From Anaeromassilibacillus sp. An250 (GTDB lineage Bacteria > Bacillota > Clostridia > Oscillospirales > Acutalibacteraceae), in contig NZ_NFJK01000018.1 in assembly GCF_002159845.1 (NCBI RefSeq), forward strand, positions 1 to 64,000: DNA of 64,000 nt, written 5' to 3'. Shown here piece by piece: positions 7,368-16,296 of this stretch. Every line of letters starts with the position of its first letter. Position 1 is the first letter of the stretch. Under the pieces are notes generated by a model, which did no database searches, was not told the DNA's origin, and saw nothing but the letters and a program-made list of their open reading frames with translations. Made by a program: the position numbers and the translations under genes.

Positions 7368-8886
7368 CCGCTTCTCCCCCTTCTGACAAGCCCTGTTCCA
7401 AGATGGCATAGATTTTTTTTAGATCCAGATGCGTCCGAAGGGCGTCCGCCAACTGGTTGTATTGTTGTTCTTTAAACGCATGGGCGTCAACCGACTGAAT
7501 AGCGTCCCCATCGAAGCCTTTTTTCCGCAGCAAAATGCGCGCCAAGGCGCTGGCGGGTTCCGCATCGAAAAAGCCGTGCGCATAGGTGCCGTAGACATTC
7601 CCGCAGACCGCGCCGTCCTCCTTTTCCGCGCCACCGAGCTCCTGTAGGACCGCAAAAGGAGCTGCACCTTCCCGCCGTGTTGTGCGTCCCATGTGAATCT
7701 CATATCCAACAAACGGCACGCCGGACAGTTCCCGCAGCTCACCGCCCACCGGCAGCACCGTACCGCGCACGCGGGTGCGCACCTTTTCCCGCGCATAGAC
7801 CGTATCGACCGGCAGAAGGCCCATCCCCTGCATGGAGCCGCCGCTTTCCACATGCTCTGGGTCGCGGATGGTCATCCCTAGCATCTGATACCCGCCGCAG
7901 ATTCCCAGAACCGGGCCTCCTTGGGACGCATACCTGCGGATACAGTTCTCCAACCCGTTGTTGCGCATCCAAGCGAGATCGCCCATCACATTTTTGGTGC
8001 CGGGCAGCAGGACAATGTCCGGCTCTCCAAAGCATTCCGGGCGGTCCACATACCGCAATGTTACACCGGGGATGCGGGCCAATGGGTTGAAATCCGTAAA
8101 ATTCGAGACCTTCGGCCAGCGGATCACCACCAGGTCCAGCACCCCCTCTTTGGGCCGTCCGGACAGCCGTTCCGACAGGCTGTCCTCGTCGTCCAATTCG
8201 ATGGGAAGATAGGGCACCACCCCCACAAAGGGCACATGCGTCCGCTCCTCCAACATGCGCAAGCCGGGCTTTAGCAGCTCGACATCCCCGCGGAATTTGT
8301 TGATGACCATCCCTTTCACCATGGCGCGTTCCGATTCCTCCAACAGGGCCATCGTCCCGTATAGGGAAGCAAACACGCCGCCGCGGTCGATGTCTCCTGC
8401 CAGGAGCACCGGCGCATGGGCCAGTTTTGCCATCCCCATGTTTACGATGTCCTCCTGTTTGAGGTTGATCTCGGCAGGGCTCCCCGCTCCCTCCAGCACC
8501 AGAATGTCGTTTTCCGCTGCGAGGGAGTCATATGCCTCCATGATCGGCTTGACCAGCTTCCGTTTATATTGATAATACACCGCCGCATCCATATTCCCGA
8601 TGGGCACGCCGTTGACGATCACCTGGGAACCCGTATCGTTGGTCGGCTTCAGCAAAATGGGGTTCATCCGCACGCTGGGCTCCACGCCGGCGGCTTCGGC
8701 CTGCATGACCTGTGCCCGGCCCATTTCCAGCCCTTCCGTTGTGATAAACGAGTTGAGCGCCATGTTCTGCGATTTAAACGGCGCTACCCGGTAGCCATCC
8801 TGCCGGAAGATCCGGCAAAGCCCCGCCACCAGGAAGCTCTTTCCCGCATTGGACATTGTGCCCTGCACCATAATTGCCTTCGCCAT
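7360..8886 (-). CDS. cbiP: cobyric acid synthase CbiP (CobQ)
   Basis: ATP- and glutamine-dependent amidation of the b, d, e and g carboxylates of adenosylcobyrinate diamide. The 508-residue protein has an N-terminal BioD-like ATPase domain (VQGTMSNAGKSF P-loop at about residues 7-18) and a C-terminal class I glutaminase-like domain with the nucleophile Cys in VLGICGGYQMLG and a downstream His in YGTYAHGFFD. The ATG at 8886 follows GGAGG with 8-base spacing. Two bases separate it from the cobD stop. Confidence 0.94.
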   Translation of the reverse strand: MAKAIMVQGTMSNAGKSFLVAGLCRIFRQDGYRVAPFKSQNMALNSFITTEGLEMGRAQVMQAEAAGVEPSVRMNPILLKPTNDTGSQVIVNGVPIGNMDAAVYYQYKRKLVKPIMEAYDSLAAENDILVLEGAGSPAEINLKQEDIVNMGMAKLAHAPVLLAGDIDRGGVFASLYGTMALLEESERAMVKGMVINKFRGDVELLKPGLRMLEERTHVPFVGVVPYLPIELDDEDSLSERLSGRPKEGVLDLVVIRWPKVSNFTDFNPLARIPGVTLRYVDRPECFGEPDIVLLPGTKNVMGDLAWMRNNGLENCIRRYASQGGPVLGICGGYQMLGMTIRDPEHVESGGSMQGMGLLPVDTVYAREKVRTRVRGTVLPVGGELRELSGVPFVGYEIHMGRTTRREGAAPFAVLQELGGAEKEDGAVCGNVYGTYAHGFFDAEPASALARILLRKKGFDGDAIQSVDAHAFKEQQYNQLADALRTHLDLKKIYAILEQGLSEGGEADV

Positions 8887-8888
8887 GT

Positions 8889-9950
8889 TTATTCCTCCAA
8901 GGCGCATTTCAGCGCCGCTATCAAACGTTCATTTTCGTCGTGCCCGCGCACAGCAATGCGGTAGTAGCGGTTGTCCAGCCCGCGGTAGTTGCCGCAGGCG
9001 CGGATGAGCACGCCGCGCTGTTCCATCCGCTCCCGCAGAGGGATCTCTGTCTCCGTGCGGAACAGGATATAATTTGCCTCCGACGGGAAAACGCACAATC
9101 CCAACCGGACAAGGTTTTCCGAAAGCCAACGCCGCTCCGTTTGAACCAGGCGCCGCATGCGCTCCAAATATCCCTTCTCCTGCAACGCGGCGACCCCCGC
9201 CGCTTGTGCCGGGATGGACACGCCCCACGGCTGCCCGCAGGAGAAAATCCGTTCCGCCAAGTCCCCGTTCCCACAGAGGCCATACCCCAGGCGCAGGCCC
9301 GGCATGGCAAAGCTCTTTGTAAACGCCTTGAGGATCACGGAATTTGTTCCCGTTTTCAACACGCCCTTTAGCGTATTCTGCTCTGGATGTTCCAGGAACT
9401 CGTTGAAGCATTCGTCCACCACAAGGAGGATACCGGCTTCTTCGCAGCGTTTCCAGATTTCCCGTAACAGCGCTGGAGGCACCGTCCGTCCCGTGGGATT
9501 GTTTGGATTGCAGAGAAAGAGCAAATTGATCTCCGGCGTCAGCTGCTGTAAAAATGCTTCGGGCAACACAAATCCCTCGCTCTCCTGCAAAGGAAAATAC
9601 GCGATGGAACAATCCATCGCGCGGAGCGCCTGCTCGTACTCTGCAAAGGTCGGCGCCAACAGCAGCGCCCTTCGAGGATGCGTGGCCGCGACGATCCGAA
9701 AAATCAGATCCGCCGCACCGTTTCCACAGACGATCTGTTCCGCTGGGATGCCCTCATACGCCGCAAGCGCTGCGCGCAATTCCCGGCAAAGTGGGTCCGG
9801 ATACTGCGTACATTGCTGCAACGCATCCGCCGCCGCGCGGACAGCCCCCGGCGGCATCCCCATCGGGTTGATGTTCGCAGAAAAATCGAGTGGTTCCTGT
9901 TTCATTTTCTGACGCGCGGAATATACGTCGCCGCCGTGTATCAGATGCAT
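8889..9950 (-). CDS. cobD: L-threonine-O-3-phosphate decarboxylase CobD
   Basis: PLP enzyme that makes (R)-1-amino-2-propanol phosphate, the aminopropanol arm attached by CbiB. The 353-residue fold-type I aminotransferase homologue starts MHLIHGGDVYSARQ, has DFSANINPMG near the N-terminus, FLCNPNNPTGR, the VVDECFNEF aspartate, and the PLP lysine in KAFTKSFAMPGLRLGYG. The ATG at 9950 lies inside the last codons of cbiB (10-base overlap). No threonine kinase (PduX or CobD-linked) is in the window, so the substrate must come from a gene elsewhere. Confidence 0.92.
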   Translation of the reverse strand: MHLIHGGDVYSARQKMKQEPLDFSANINPMGMPPGAVRAAADALQQCTQYPDPLCRELRAALAAYEGIPAEQIVCGNGAADLIFRIVAATHPRRALLLAPTFAEYEQALRAMDCSIAYFPLQESEGFVLPEAFLQQLTPEINLLFLCNPNNPTGRTVPPALLREIWKRCEEAGILLVVDECFNEFLEHPEQNTLKGVLKTGTNSVILKAFTKSFAMPGLRLGYGLCGNGDLAERIFSCGQPWGVSIPAQAAGVAALQEKGYLERMRRLVQTERRWLSENLVRLGLCVFPSEANYILFRTETEIPLRERMEQRGVLIRACGNYRGLDNRYYRIAVRGHDENERLIAALKCALEE

Positions 9951-10930
9951 AGCCAGCCTCCCAAAATTCCGATTTCCAGGCGCATAACAAGCAAAAGGGC
10001 CAGCGCCAGGAAAGACGCCGCATAAAGCAGCCGGTTTGCCCGGCGGATATCCTCTGTACAGATGGGCCGCAGATTGTCCCCGATCGTCGGCTTTTTGTAG
10101 AGCGTTCCAAAGTAATAGGCGTCGCCCGCCAGCTGGACGCGCAGAGCGCCTGCGCAGGCCGCTTCCGTCTGCGCACTGTTTGGGCTGGCGTGCTTGCGGC
10201 AATCCCGTTTATAGATGCGCGCCGCATTCCTCCCATCCATGCCGAGCAAATATGCAGAGACCACCAGCAGCCAGGCCGACAACCGCGCCGGAATCCAGTT
10301 GAGTACATCGTCCAGCTTGGCCGCTGCCCAGCCAAAATAGAGATACCTTTCGTTTTTATATCCAACCATGGAGTCCATGGTATTGACCGCTTTGTAAAAT
10401 AACCCGAGCGGTGCGCCGCCCAAGGCCAAAAACAACAGCGGGGCGATCTCCCCGTCCGAAGTGTTTTCCGCGACCGTCTCGACGGCCGCCTTGGTCACGC
10501 CTTCCTCTGTGAGCGCCTGCGTATCGCGCCCCACGATCATGGAAACCGCCCACCGCGCGCCGGGCAAATCGTCCGCGCGCAGCCGATCGTAGACCTTCAT
10601 GCTCTCCACCCGGAGCGCCTTCGCCGCTAAAAGCTGGTAACAAAACAGCGTTTCCAAAACAAGCCAAAGCCCGGGATGAACCGCATATGCCCCCCACAAG
10701 AGCATAATCCCCGTCCCGCTGGTGAAGAGAGGAACCAGTATCGCCAGGAAAACGCCCGCCAAACGCTCCCCTTTGGGCGTTTTGGGGAACAAACCGCGCA
10801 GAAGCCTTTCCAACCAGGCGATCAACCATCCAATGGCGCGCACCGGATGCGGCATCCAATGAGGGTCGCCAAAACAGAGGTCCAACAGGAAACCTAAAGG
10901 CAGCGGCAACAAAAACAACCAGGCTGTCAT
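9941..10930 (-). CDS. cbiB: adenosylcobinamide-phosphate synthase CbiB
   Basis: Integral membrane enzyme that joins adenosylcobyric acid to aminopropanol phosphate. The 329-residue protein has several hydrophobic segments and family motifs: DLCFGDPHWMPHPVRAIG near the N-terminus, KAAVETVAENTSDGEIAPL, YKAVNTMDSMVGYKNERY and GDAYYFG towards the C-terminus. The ATG at 10930 follows AGGAGGGA and overlaps the preceding cobU-like stop as ATGA. Confidence 0.93.
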   Translation of the reverse strand: MTAWLFLLPLPLGFLLDLCFGDPHWMPHPVRAIGWLIAWLERLLRGLFPKTPKGERLAGVFLAILVPLFTSGTGIMLLWGAYAVHPGLWLVLETLFCYQLLAAKALRVESMKVYDRLRADDLPGARWAVSMIVGRDTQALTEEGVTKAAVETVAENTSDGEIAPLLFLALGGAPLGLFYKAVNTMDSMVGYKNERYLYFGWAAAKLDDVLNWIPARLSAWLLVVSAYLLGMDGRNAARIYKRDCRKHASPNSAQTEAACAGALRVQLAGDAYYFGTLYKKPTIGDNLRPICTEDIRRANRLLYAASFLALALLLVMRLEIGILGGWLCI

Positions 10931-11310
10931 GGGGTTCCCTCCTGTTTGAGGCAGGTGGCAATTCCACAGAAGATTCGGTCGACGCGCGCAGCCCTTTCCG
11001 CCAGCATGCAGCAAATGCGCCCTGTTTCCTCGCGCCATGCCCGCTCAAAGGCGTCCACCGGCACCACGCCGCATCCAATCTCGTCGCACACAACGGCGAT
11101 GTGGGGATTCTCCCGCAAAAGCGCTTCAACTTCCCGCATGGGCTCCCGCCCCTCTTCCAGCAGTTTGCGGATCTCCAAATGCAGGGCAGCGAGGATCGTT
11201 TTCCGCTGCGCATCCGCCAGTGTATATGCAACGTCGGAGGATGTATATCCCGTCTGCTGTAGAAGCCAGTGCAATTTCCCCTGGTACGCTCCGCCTATCA
11301 CCAGCCGCAT
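10927..11310 (-). CDS. short CobU-like protein (degenerate cobinamide kinase/guanylyltransferase homologue)
   Basis: A 127-residue protein between cobS and cbiB. It begins MRLVIGGAYQGKL, resembling the CobU P-loop (GGARSGKS) but with no Ser/Thr after the lysine. VVCDEIGCGVVPVD, FERAWREETGRI and LAERAARVDRIFCG recall the CobU C-terminal half. The guanylylated histidine region of CobU (RxxRH) is absent, and the protein is about 50 residues shorter than CobU, of which a full copy lies 0.8 kb away. It is unlikely to be a complete bifunctional enzyme; a kinase-only, regulatory or scaffolding role is possible. The ATG at 11310 follows GGAGGG. Confidence 0.72.
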   Translation of the reverse strand: MRLVIGGAYQGKLHWLLQQTGYTSSDVAYTLADAQRKTILAALHLEIRKLLEEGREPMREVEALLRENPHIAVVCDEIGCGVVPVDAFERAWREETGRICCMLAERAARVDRIFCGIATCLKQEGTP

Positions 11311-11326
11311 GCGGCTCCCTCCTTCT

Positions 11327-12100
11327 TCAAATCCATTTTTGTAAAAGCACCATTCCAGCGAGTAGCGCCAGTTCACACAATTGCAGAAACCAGCCCGCTA
11401 CATCGCCGGTCGTCCCGCCAAATTCTTTGCAGGAAACATGATGATAATATCCAAACACTCCCAGAGCGAGCAAAAGCACCGCCGCCCCCACGAACGTTCC
11501 AAACAGGAGCATCGCTCCGCCGCACAGGATTAGGTAACCGAATAAGACCCATGCCGTGCGCTTTTTGGCGGCCGCATGGGAGAACATCGCCAACAGGCCG
11601 CTGTTCTTTGCACAGGGAAACCGCACGACCGATAGGCCGCTCAACGTTCTGGAAAGGACAAATCCCAAAGCCAACATCCATGTATACCGGCCCTGCGGAT
11701 ACCACTCCATCCAGAAACAAAAGGTGAGCAGAAAATACAGGCCGCAGCCGATGACGGCAAACGCGCCGCTGTTGGAGTCCTTTAGAATTTCGAGCTTTCG
11801 CTCCTGCGGCTGCCGGGAACTCAGGGCGTCCAGCGTGTCGCAAAAGCCATCCAAATGGATTCCCCCGGTGATCAACACGGGAAGCGCCGTAGCAACTCCG
11901 GAAAAGAGCGCCACTCCAATCTGCAAACGCCCGGCCAACCAGACCCAACCGCAGAGCACCAGGCCAATCGCCAGGCCGATCAAGGGGAAAAAGCACATGA
12001 CATAGCGCATATCCTCTTCCTGCCATTCGGTTCGCGGCATGGGGATGCGCGAATACATGGAAAAGGCGATCAGGCAGGACTTTATCAGGTGCACAGCCAT
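11327..12100 (-). CDS. cobS: adenosylcobinamide-GDP ribazoletransferase (cobalamin synthase) CobS
   Basis: Membrane enzyme that joins adenosylcobinamide-GDP and alpha-ribazole (phosphate). The 257-residue protein has about six to seven hydrophobic segments, FSMYSRIPMP near the N-terminus and the signature GGIHLDGFCDTLDALSS at about residues 78-94, with D and H residues needed for Mg and catalysis, plus KDSNSGAFAVIG. The ATG at 12100 sits directly behind a GGGAGGGA tract and overlaps the cobU end by 16 bases. Confidence 0.93.
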   Translation of the reverse strand: MAVHLIKSCLIAFSMYSRIPMPRTEWQEEDMRYVMCFFPLIGLAIGLVLCGWVWLAGRLQIGVALFSGVATALPVLITGGIHLDGFCDTLDALSSRQPQERKLEILKDSNSGAFAVIGCGLYFLLTFCFWMEWYPQGRYTWMLALGFVLSRTLSGLSVVRFPCAKNSGLLAMFSHAAAKKRTAWVLFGYLILCGGAMLLFGTFVGAAVLLLALGVFGYYHHVSCKEFGGTTGDVAGWFLQLCELALLAGMVLLQKWI

Positions 12101-12618
12101 TCCCTCCCTTTCTGTACAATGGGTATCCCGCAGACCACCTCAACGACAGTGTCTGCTCTTTGCGCCAGAGCCGCATTCAGGTGCGCCAAACGTGCAATGT
12201 AAGCCTGCGTGGATGGGTCGTACGGAGTGCCATCCGAAAAAATTTCATTGGAAACGACGACGATGTCCGCCGCCGCGGAACAGAGGCGTTCGATCCCCCG
12301 CAAAATAGCTTCCTGCGCATGTTCCCCTGCCCCTTCCGGACAAAAGCATTCATTTGCCAAGAGGTTGGACAGGCATTCCAACAATAGAGCGGAATTCTTT
12401 GGAACAACAAGCGTCTCCAAAGCAAAAGGGCATTCCAGCGTCAGAAACCCTTTCCCTTTTCGCATGGCGCGGTGGCGCTCCACGCGCGCCCGGCTTTCCG
12501 CATCCTGCGCCAACATGGTTGCAAGATAACATTTCGGGGATGCCGGCGACCGGAGAAGCAGGTTTTCCGCATAGGCGGATTTCCCGCTGGCCGCACCGCC
12601 CGTAACCAAAACAAACAC
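12085..12618 (-). CDS. cobU: adenosylcobinamide kinase/guanylyltransferase CobU
   Basis: Phosphorylates adenosylcobinamide and then transfers GMP to it. The 177-residue protein has the P-loop VTGGAASGKS (about residues 5-14), RVERHRAMR with the candidate guanylylated His49, the Walker B-like VVVSNEIFSDGTP and the C-terminal LNAALAQRADTVVEVVCGIP. The start is GTG at 12618 with AGGGGA six bases upstream. It is full length, in contrast to the shorter homologue at 10927-11310. Confidence 0.93.
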   Translation of the reverse strand: MFVLVTGGAASGKSAYAENLLLRSPASPKCYLATMLAQDAESRARVERHRAMRKGKGFLTLECPFALETLVVPKNSALLLECLSNLLANECFCPEGAGEHAQEAILRGIERLCSAAADIVVVSNEIFSDGTPYDPSTQAYIARLAHLNAALAQRADTVVEVVCGIPIVQKGREWLCT

Positions 12619-12633
12619 CGGTTGTCCCCTCCC

Positions 12634-13692
12634 TCAGTGCAACGGCTGATAGGGCTCAATGGAAATCTGCTCAAACGTCCGCATCGTGCCATATACCGCA
12701 CAAGCCATGTCCAAAAGCGGAAGGGCCGCCACCGCGCCGGTGCCTTCTCCCAAGGTCATATTCGCCGTTAAAAAGGGGGTTAACCCCAGCTCCTGCAAAA
12801 GCAGGCGGGCCGCCGGCTCCCCGGATACATGGGAGGCAAGCATATAATCCACCACTGCAGGACACATGCGGGCGGCAAGCAAAGCGGCCGCCGCCGAGAT
12901 GAAGCCGTCGATCACCACGGGCATCTGCATAGCCGCACCGCCGAGAAACGCCCCAGCCATTCCCGCCAAATCGAGTCCACCGACCTTTTGTAAAACATCG
13001 AACGCATCCGATGGGTCCGGTGCATTGCAGGCAATCGCTCGGCGGACCGCAAGCCTCTTACGCGCCAAGCCCTCGGAGGAAAGTCCCGCGCCCCTGCCTG
13101 TGACCTCTTCCGGAGGCAGTCCAAGCAGGACCGAAGCCACTGCGCTGCTGGTCGTCGTATTGCCGATCCCCATCTCGCCTGTGGCGACAATCCGGTATCC
13201 CTGTTGTTTGAGGTCCTGCATCAGCTCGATCCCAACCTCCAAGGCTTTCACCGTCTCTTCCCTTGTCATGGCCGGGCCCTTGGTCATGTTGCGCGTTCCG
13301 TGAGCGACCTTGCGGGGAAGGATGTTTTCCCCTGTAACCGCACACTTTACGCCGATGTCCACGGGAAACACATCCGCATGGGCGACGCGCGCCATTTTGC
13401 AAACGCTGGTGTCCCCCTTGGAGAGATTCTCTGTGACCACCGCCGTGACCTCCTGCCCGGTCTGTGTCACGCCCTCCTCCACCACGCCGTTGTCCGCGCA
13501 GAAGACAGCAACGGCACGGCGGCTGAGGTCTACCTCCACCGTGCGCGTCATCCCGGCGATGCGTGCAACCGCCTCTTCGAGCAGCCCCAATCCGCGCAAG
13601 GGCTTTGCGATGCTATCCCAACGCCGCCAAGCCTCTTCTTCGATCGAACGATCCGCAGGAACAATCCGGCGAAGCGTCTCCTCCAATGTCAT
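12634..13692 (-). CDS. cobT: nicotinate-nucleotide--dimethylbenzimidazole phosphoribosyltransferase CobT
   Basis: Activates the lower-ligand base with nicotinate mononucleotide to give alpha-ribazole phosphate. The 352-residue protein shows the complete family pattern: FCADNGVVEEGVTQTGQEVT, NMTKGPAMTREE, ATGEMGIGNTTTSSAV, GRGAGLSSEGLARK and the catalytic glutamate in LGEGTGA near the C-terminus. The ATG overlaps the cbiA stop by 4 bases. The base actually used is unknown: neither BluB nor the anaerobic BzaABCDE enzymes are encoded in the window. Confidence 0.94.
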   Translation of the reverse strand: MTLEETLRRIVPADRSIEEEAWRRWDSIAKPLRGLGLLEEAVARIAGMTRTVEVDLSRRAVAVFCADNGVVEEGVTQTGQEVTAVVTENLSKGDTSVCKMARVAHADVFPVDIGVKCAVTGENILPRKVAHGTRNMTKGPAMTREETVKALEVGIELMQDLKQQGYRIVATGEMGIGNTTTSSAVASVLLGLPPEEVTGRGAGLSSEGLARKRLAVRRAIACNAPDPSDAFDVLQKVGGLDLAGMAGAFLGGAAMQMPVVIDGFISAAAALLAARMCPAVVDYMLASHVSGEPAARLLLQELGLTPFLTANMTLGEGTGAVAALPLLDMACAVYGTMRTFEQISIEPYQPLH

Positions 13693-15065
13693 GATTTTTG
13701 CGCCTCCTCATATTGTACACACGCCTCCAAAAAACGTTGGGCCCAGCGTGGGTTGGAACAAAAATGTATGTGTGGAAAACCGGCAAACAGCGTTCCAGAC
13801 GCATGGATGCAGGGCCATGTCCGGCCGTTGGATGCCTTTTCCGCCTGGAATGCATTCCCGCTGTCCGTGCTCTCCCAATAGTGAAATTCATGGATGGGGA
13901 TGCGCTCCCCGGCCTTGCAAAGGAGATTATCCCTAAGGGCGGTCAACGTCGCATAGCCGAAGCGTTGCAGCCGGTTAGTCCTCTTGCCATCCGCTGCAAT
14001 CGCCCCCACCATTTGATGGGAAATCCCCTGCGCGTCCTCCAGCGTCCGATGCAGATATAAGAATCCGCCGCATTCCGCTACACACGGCATCCCGTCCTGT
14101 ACGGCGGCGCGCACGCTCTCCCGCATCGGGGCGTTGCGCTCCAATTCCGCCGCGTGAAGCTCCGGATACCCACCGCCCAGCAGCATCCCTCTGCATCCCG
14201 GCGGCAAGGCGGCGTCCGTCAGAGGGCTAAACAAACAAAGCTCCGCCCCCAGGCGCTCCAACAACCGCAGGGAATCCGCATAATAAAAGCAGAACGCCCG
14301 GTCGCGCGCTACGGCAATCCGCGGACGGCCACGTCCCCTTTCTGGAAGCTCCAAACCCTCTTGCGAAAGCGGCTCCGCTTGTTGCGCGACGGCAAGAAGG
14401 CCGTCTAAATCGACGGTGCGCTCCGCCTGCTCCGCCAAACAGTCCATCTTCTGTTGAAGCTTGTCCACCTCCGCCGCCGTGACCAGCCCGAGGTGGCGGC
14501 TCTCCAAAACAGCCGCATCCATCTTCGGCAAAAAGCCCAGGGACCGGATTCCAAATTCCTGCTCCAGACGCTGCTGCAAAGCGGGATACAAGCTTGGAGA
14601 CAACCGGTTCCAGATAACGCCTGCAATCCGGCTGTCCGTCCGATAGGTCAGGAAGCCTTTCACCTGCGCCAATAGGGATTGTGCCGCACCTCGTCCATCC
14701 ACAATCAGAACGACCGGCGTCCGGGTCGCGCGCGCCAAGTCATAACTCCCTGCGCGTTCGGTGAAACCGATCCCGTCGTAATAGCCCATCGCACCCTCCA
14801 ACAAGGAAAATGCCGCTCCCCGCGCATGTTCCAGAAGGATCTGCCGGACCATGTCCTCCCCCAACAGGAAAAGATCCAGATTGGTGGAAGGAACGCCGAG
14901 CACTTCCCGATGAAACATAGGGTCAATGTAATCCGGCCCGCATTTAAATGCTGCAAGGTGCAGGCCCCGGCGGTGGAAAGCACGCAGAATGGCACACGTC
15001 ACCGTTGTCTTTCCTGCGCCGCTGGACGGCGCTGCCAAAAGGATGCGCGGTGCATGGACGGTCAT
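13689..15065 (-). CDS. cbiA: cobyrinic acid a,c-diamide synthase CbiA
   Basis: Glutamine-dependent amidation of the a and c carboxylates of cobyrinate. The 458-residue protein has an N-terminal P-loop LLAAPSSGAGKTTVT (about residues 9-23), KCGPDYIDPMFH, and a C-terminal glutaminase domain with the nucleophile cysteine in CVAECGGFLYLH. The ATG at 15065 follows an AGGGGGCGGG tract and overlaps the cbiET stop by 4 bases; the frame is open far upstream, but that part lies inside cbiET. Confidence 0.93.
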   Translation of the reverse strand: MTVHAPRILLAAPSSGAGKTTVTCAILRAFHRRGLHLAAFKCGPDYIDPMFHREVLGVPSTNLDLFLLGEDMVRQILLEHARGAAFSLLEGAMGYYDGIGFTERAGSYDLARATRTPVVLIVDGRGAAQSLLAQVKGFLTYRTDSRIAGVIWNRLSPSLYPALQQRLEQEFGIRSLGFLPKMDAAVLESRHLGLVTAAEVDKLQQKMDCLAEQAERTVDLDGLLAVAQQAEPLSQEGLELPERGRGRPRIAVARDRAFCFYYADSLRLLERLGAELCLFSPLTDAALPPGCRGMLLGGGYPELHAAELERNAPMRESVRAAVQDGMPCVAECGGFLYLHRTLEDAQGISHQMVGAIAADGKRTNRLQRFGYATLTALRDNLLCKAGERIPIHEFHYWESTDSGNAFQAEKASNGRTWPCIHASGTLFAGFPHIHFCSNPRWAQRFLEACVQYEEAQKS

Positions 15066-16273
15066 AGTCCCGCCCCCTGTCCGCTCAGGATATACACCGG
15101 ATTTTGCCCCAGCATCATATGATAGCCTCCGGCGCGCTTTGCACGGGAAGCCGTAATCTGCGAAACGGCGACATCCACGAAGCCGAGCGCTTCCAACGCC
15201 CGCATGGACGCCGCCACCGTCTCCAACGTAATCGCATTGATTACCACCCGCACATACGGGTTCCTCTGCAAAGCCAGCCGAAGGATTTCGTCTATATTGC
15301 CGCCGCTCCCACCGACAAAAACGCAGTCGGGTGCGGGCAATCCGTCCAGCGCTTCCGGCGCGGCCCCATGGACAACCTTCAAGTTGGTACATGCAAATTG
15401 CCGCCGGTTTTGCTCGATCAATTGGCATGCGTCCGCATCCTTTTCCACCGCATACACCATACCGCGGACCGCCTGTAACGCCATCTCAATGGACACCGAT
15501 CCAGTCCCTGCACCGATGTCCCAGGCGGTGCTCTCCCGTTGCAAGCGAAGCCTAGAAAGCGAGATACACCGGACTTCGGATTTGGTCATCGGCGTGTTTC
15601 CCCGAATAAACCGCTCATCCGGCAAGCCGAAGGCAAGAGTGTCATTGGACAAAGGCGCGGGGTTCTGGATGAGAAGGGCGCTGAGAGGATCAAATGTCTG
15701 CCCGGACAACCGCTCCGCTGGACCGGTTGTAATGGCCTCCTCCGGATATGAAAGCCGTTCCCCCACCGATACGGTCACGCCGCCCAGCCCAGCCCGGCAA
15801 AGCGCTTTGCACAGTTCCTGCGCCGAAACCTTTCCCGCCAGGACAAAGACCTTTTCATGGGTGCGCACCTCTCCCGCCAGGTTGCAAGCCTGCCCGTGCG
15901 CGCTCACAAGGCGCACGTCCTCCCAAGGGGTATGCAGCTTGGCGCAGAGGTAGGCTACCGTGCTGATGCCGCAGCATTCCTCGATCAAATGCTCTGGAAA
16001 CAAACTGCGCAGCTTTTTCGCCCCGCTGTAAAAGCCCACATCGCCGGAGAACACCACGCCGATCGTCTGGAACTCCGGGTGTTCTTGGAGAAAGGCAGCG
16101 ATCTTTTCCGGCGCCGTTGCTGCGAATCGACGGCAGGTAAGCTCTGGGAAAGCGTCGAGCATCCGCTGGGCGCCGATCAGACAGTCACAGTTCTTTAAGA
16201 TGTTCCATGCGCCAATGGTCAAGGTATCCCGATTCCCCATGCCGATTCCTACCAGCCAAATCTTCTTTGCCAT
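15062..16273 (-). CDS. cbiET: CbiET fusion: cobalt-precorrin-7 C5- and C15-methyltransferase/decarboxylase
   Basis: A two-domain enzyme of 403 residues, comparable to CobL. Residues 1 to about 205 are a CbiE-type uroporphyrin methyltransferase domain (WLVGIGMGNRDTLT, VVFSGDVGFYSGAKKL). Residues about 215-403 are a CbiT-like Rossmann methyltransferase with SAM motif WDIGAGTGSVSIEMA and VFVGGSGGNIDE. It methylates C5 and C15 and removes the C12 acetate carboxylate. The ATG at 16273 is preferred (AAAAGG about 11 bases upstream); a GTG at 16282 is too close to that site. Confidence 0.92.
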   Translation of the reverse strand: MAKKIWLVGIGMGNRDTLTIGAWNILKNCDCLIGAQRMLDAFPELTCRRFAATAPEKIAAFLQEHPEFQTIGVVFSGDVGFYSGAKKLRSLFPEHLIEECCGISTVAYLCAKLHTPWEDVRLVSAHGQACNLAGEVRTHEKVFVLAGKVSAQELCKALCRAGLGGVTVSVGERLSYPEEAITTGPAERLSGQTFDPLSALLIQNPAPLSNDTLAFGLPDERFIRGNTPMTKSEVRCISLSRLRLQRESTAWDIGAGTGSVSIEMALQAVRGMVYAVEKDADACQLIEQNRRQFACTNLKVVHGAAPEALDGLPAPDCVFVGGSGGNIDEILRLALQRNPYVRVVINAITLETVAASMRALEALGFVDVAVSQITASRAKRAGGYHMMLGQNPVYILSGQGAGL

Positions 16274-16296
16274 GCCTACCACCGCCTTTTCTCTCT

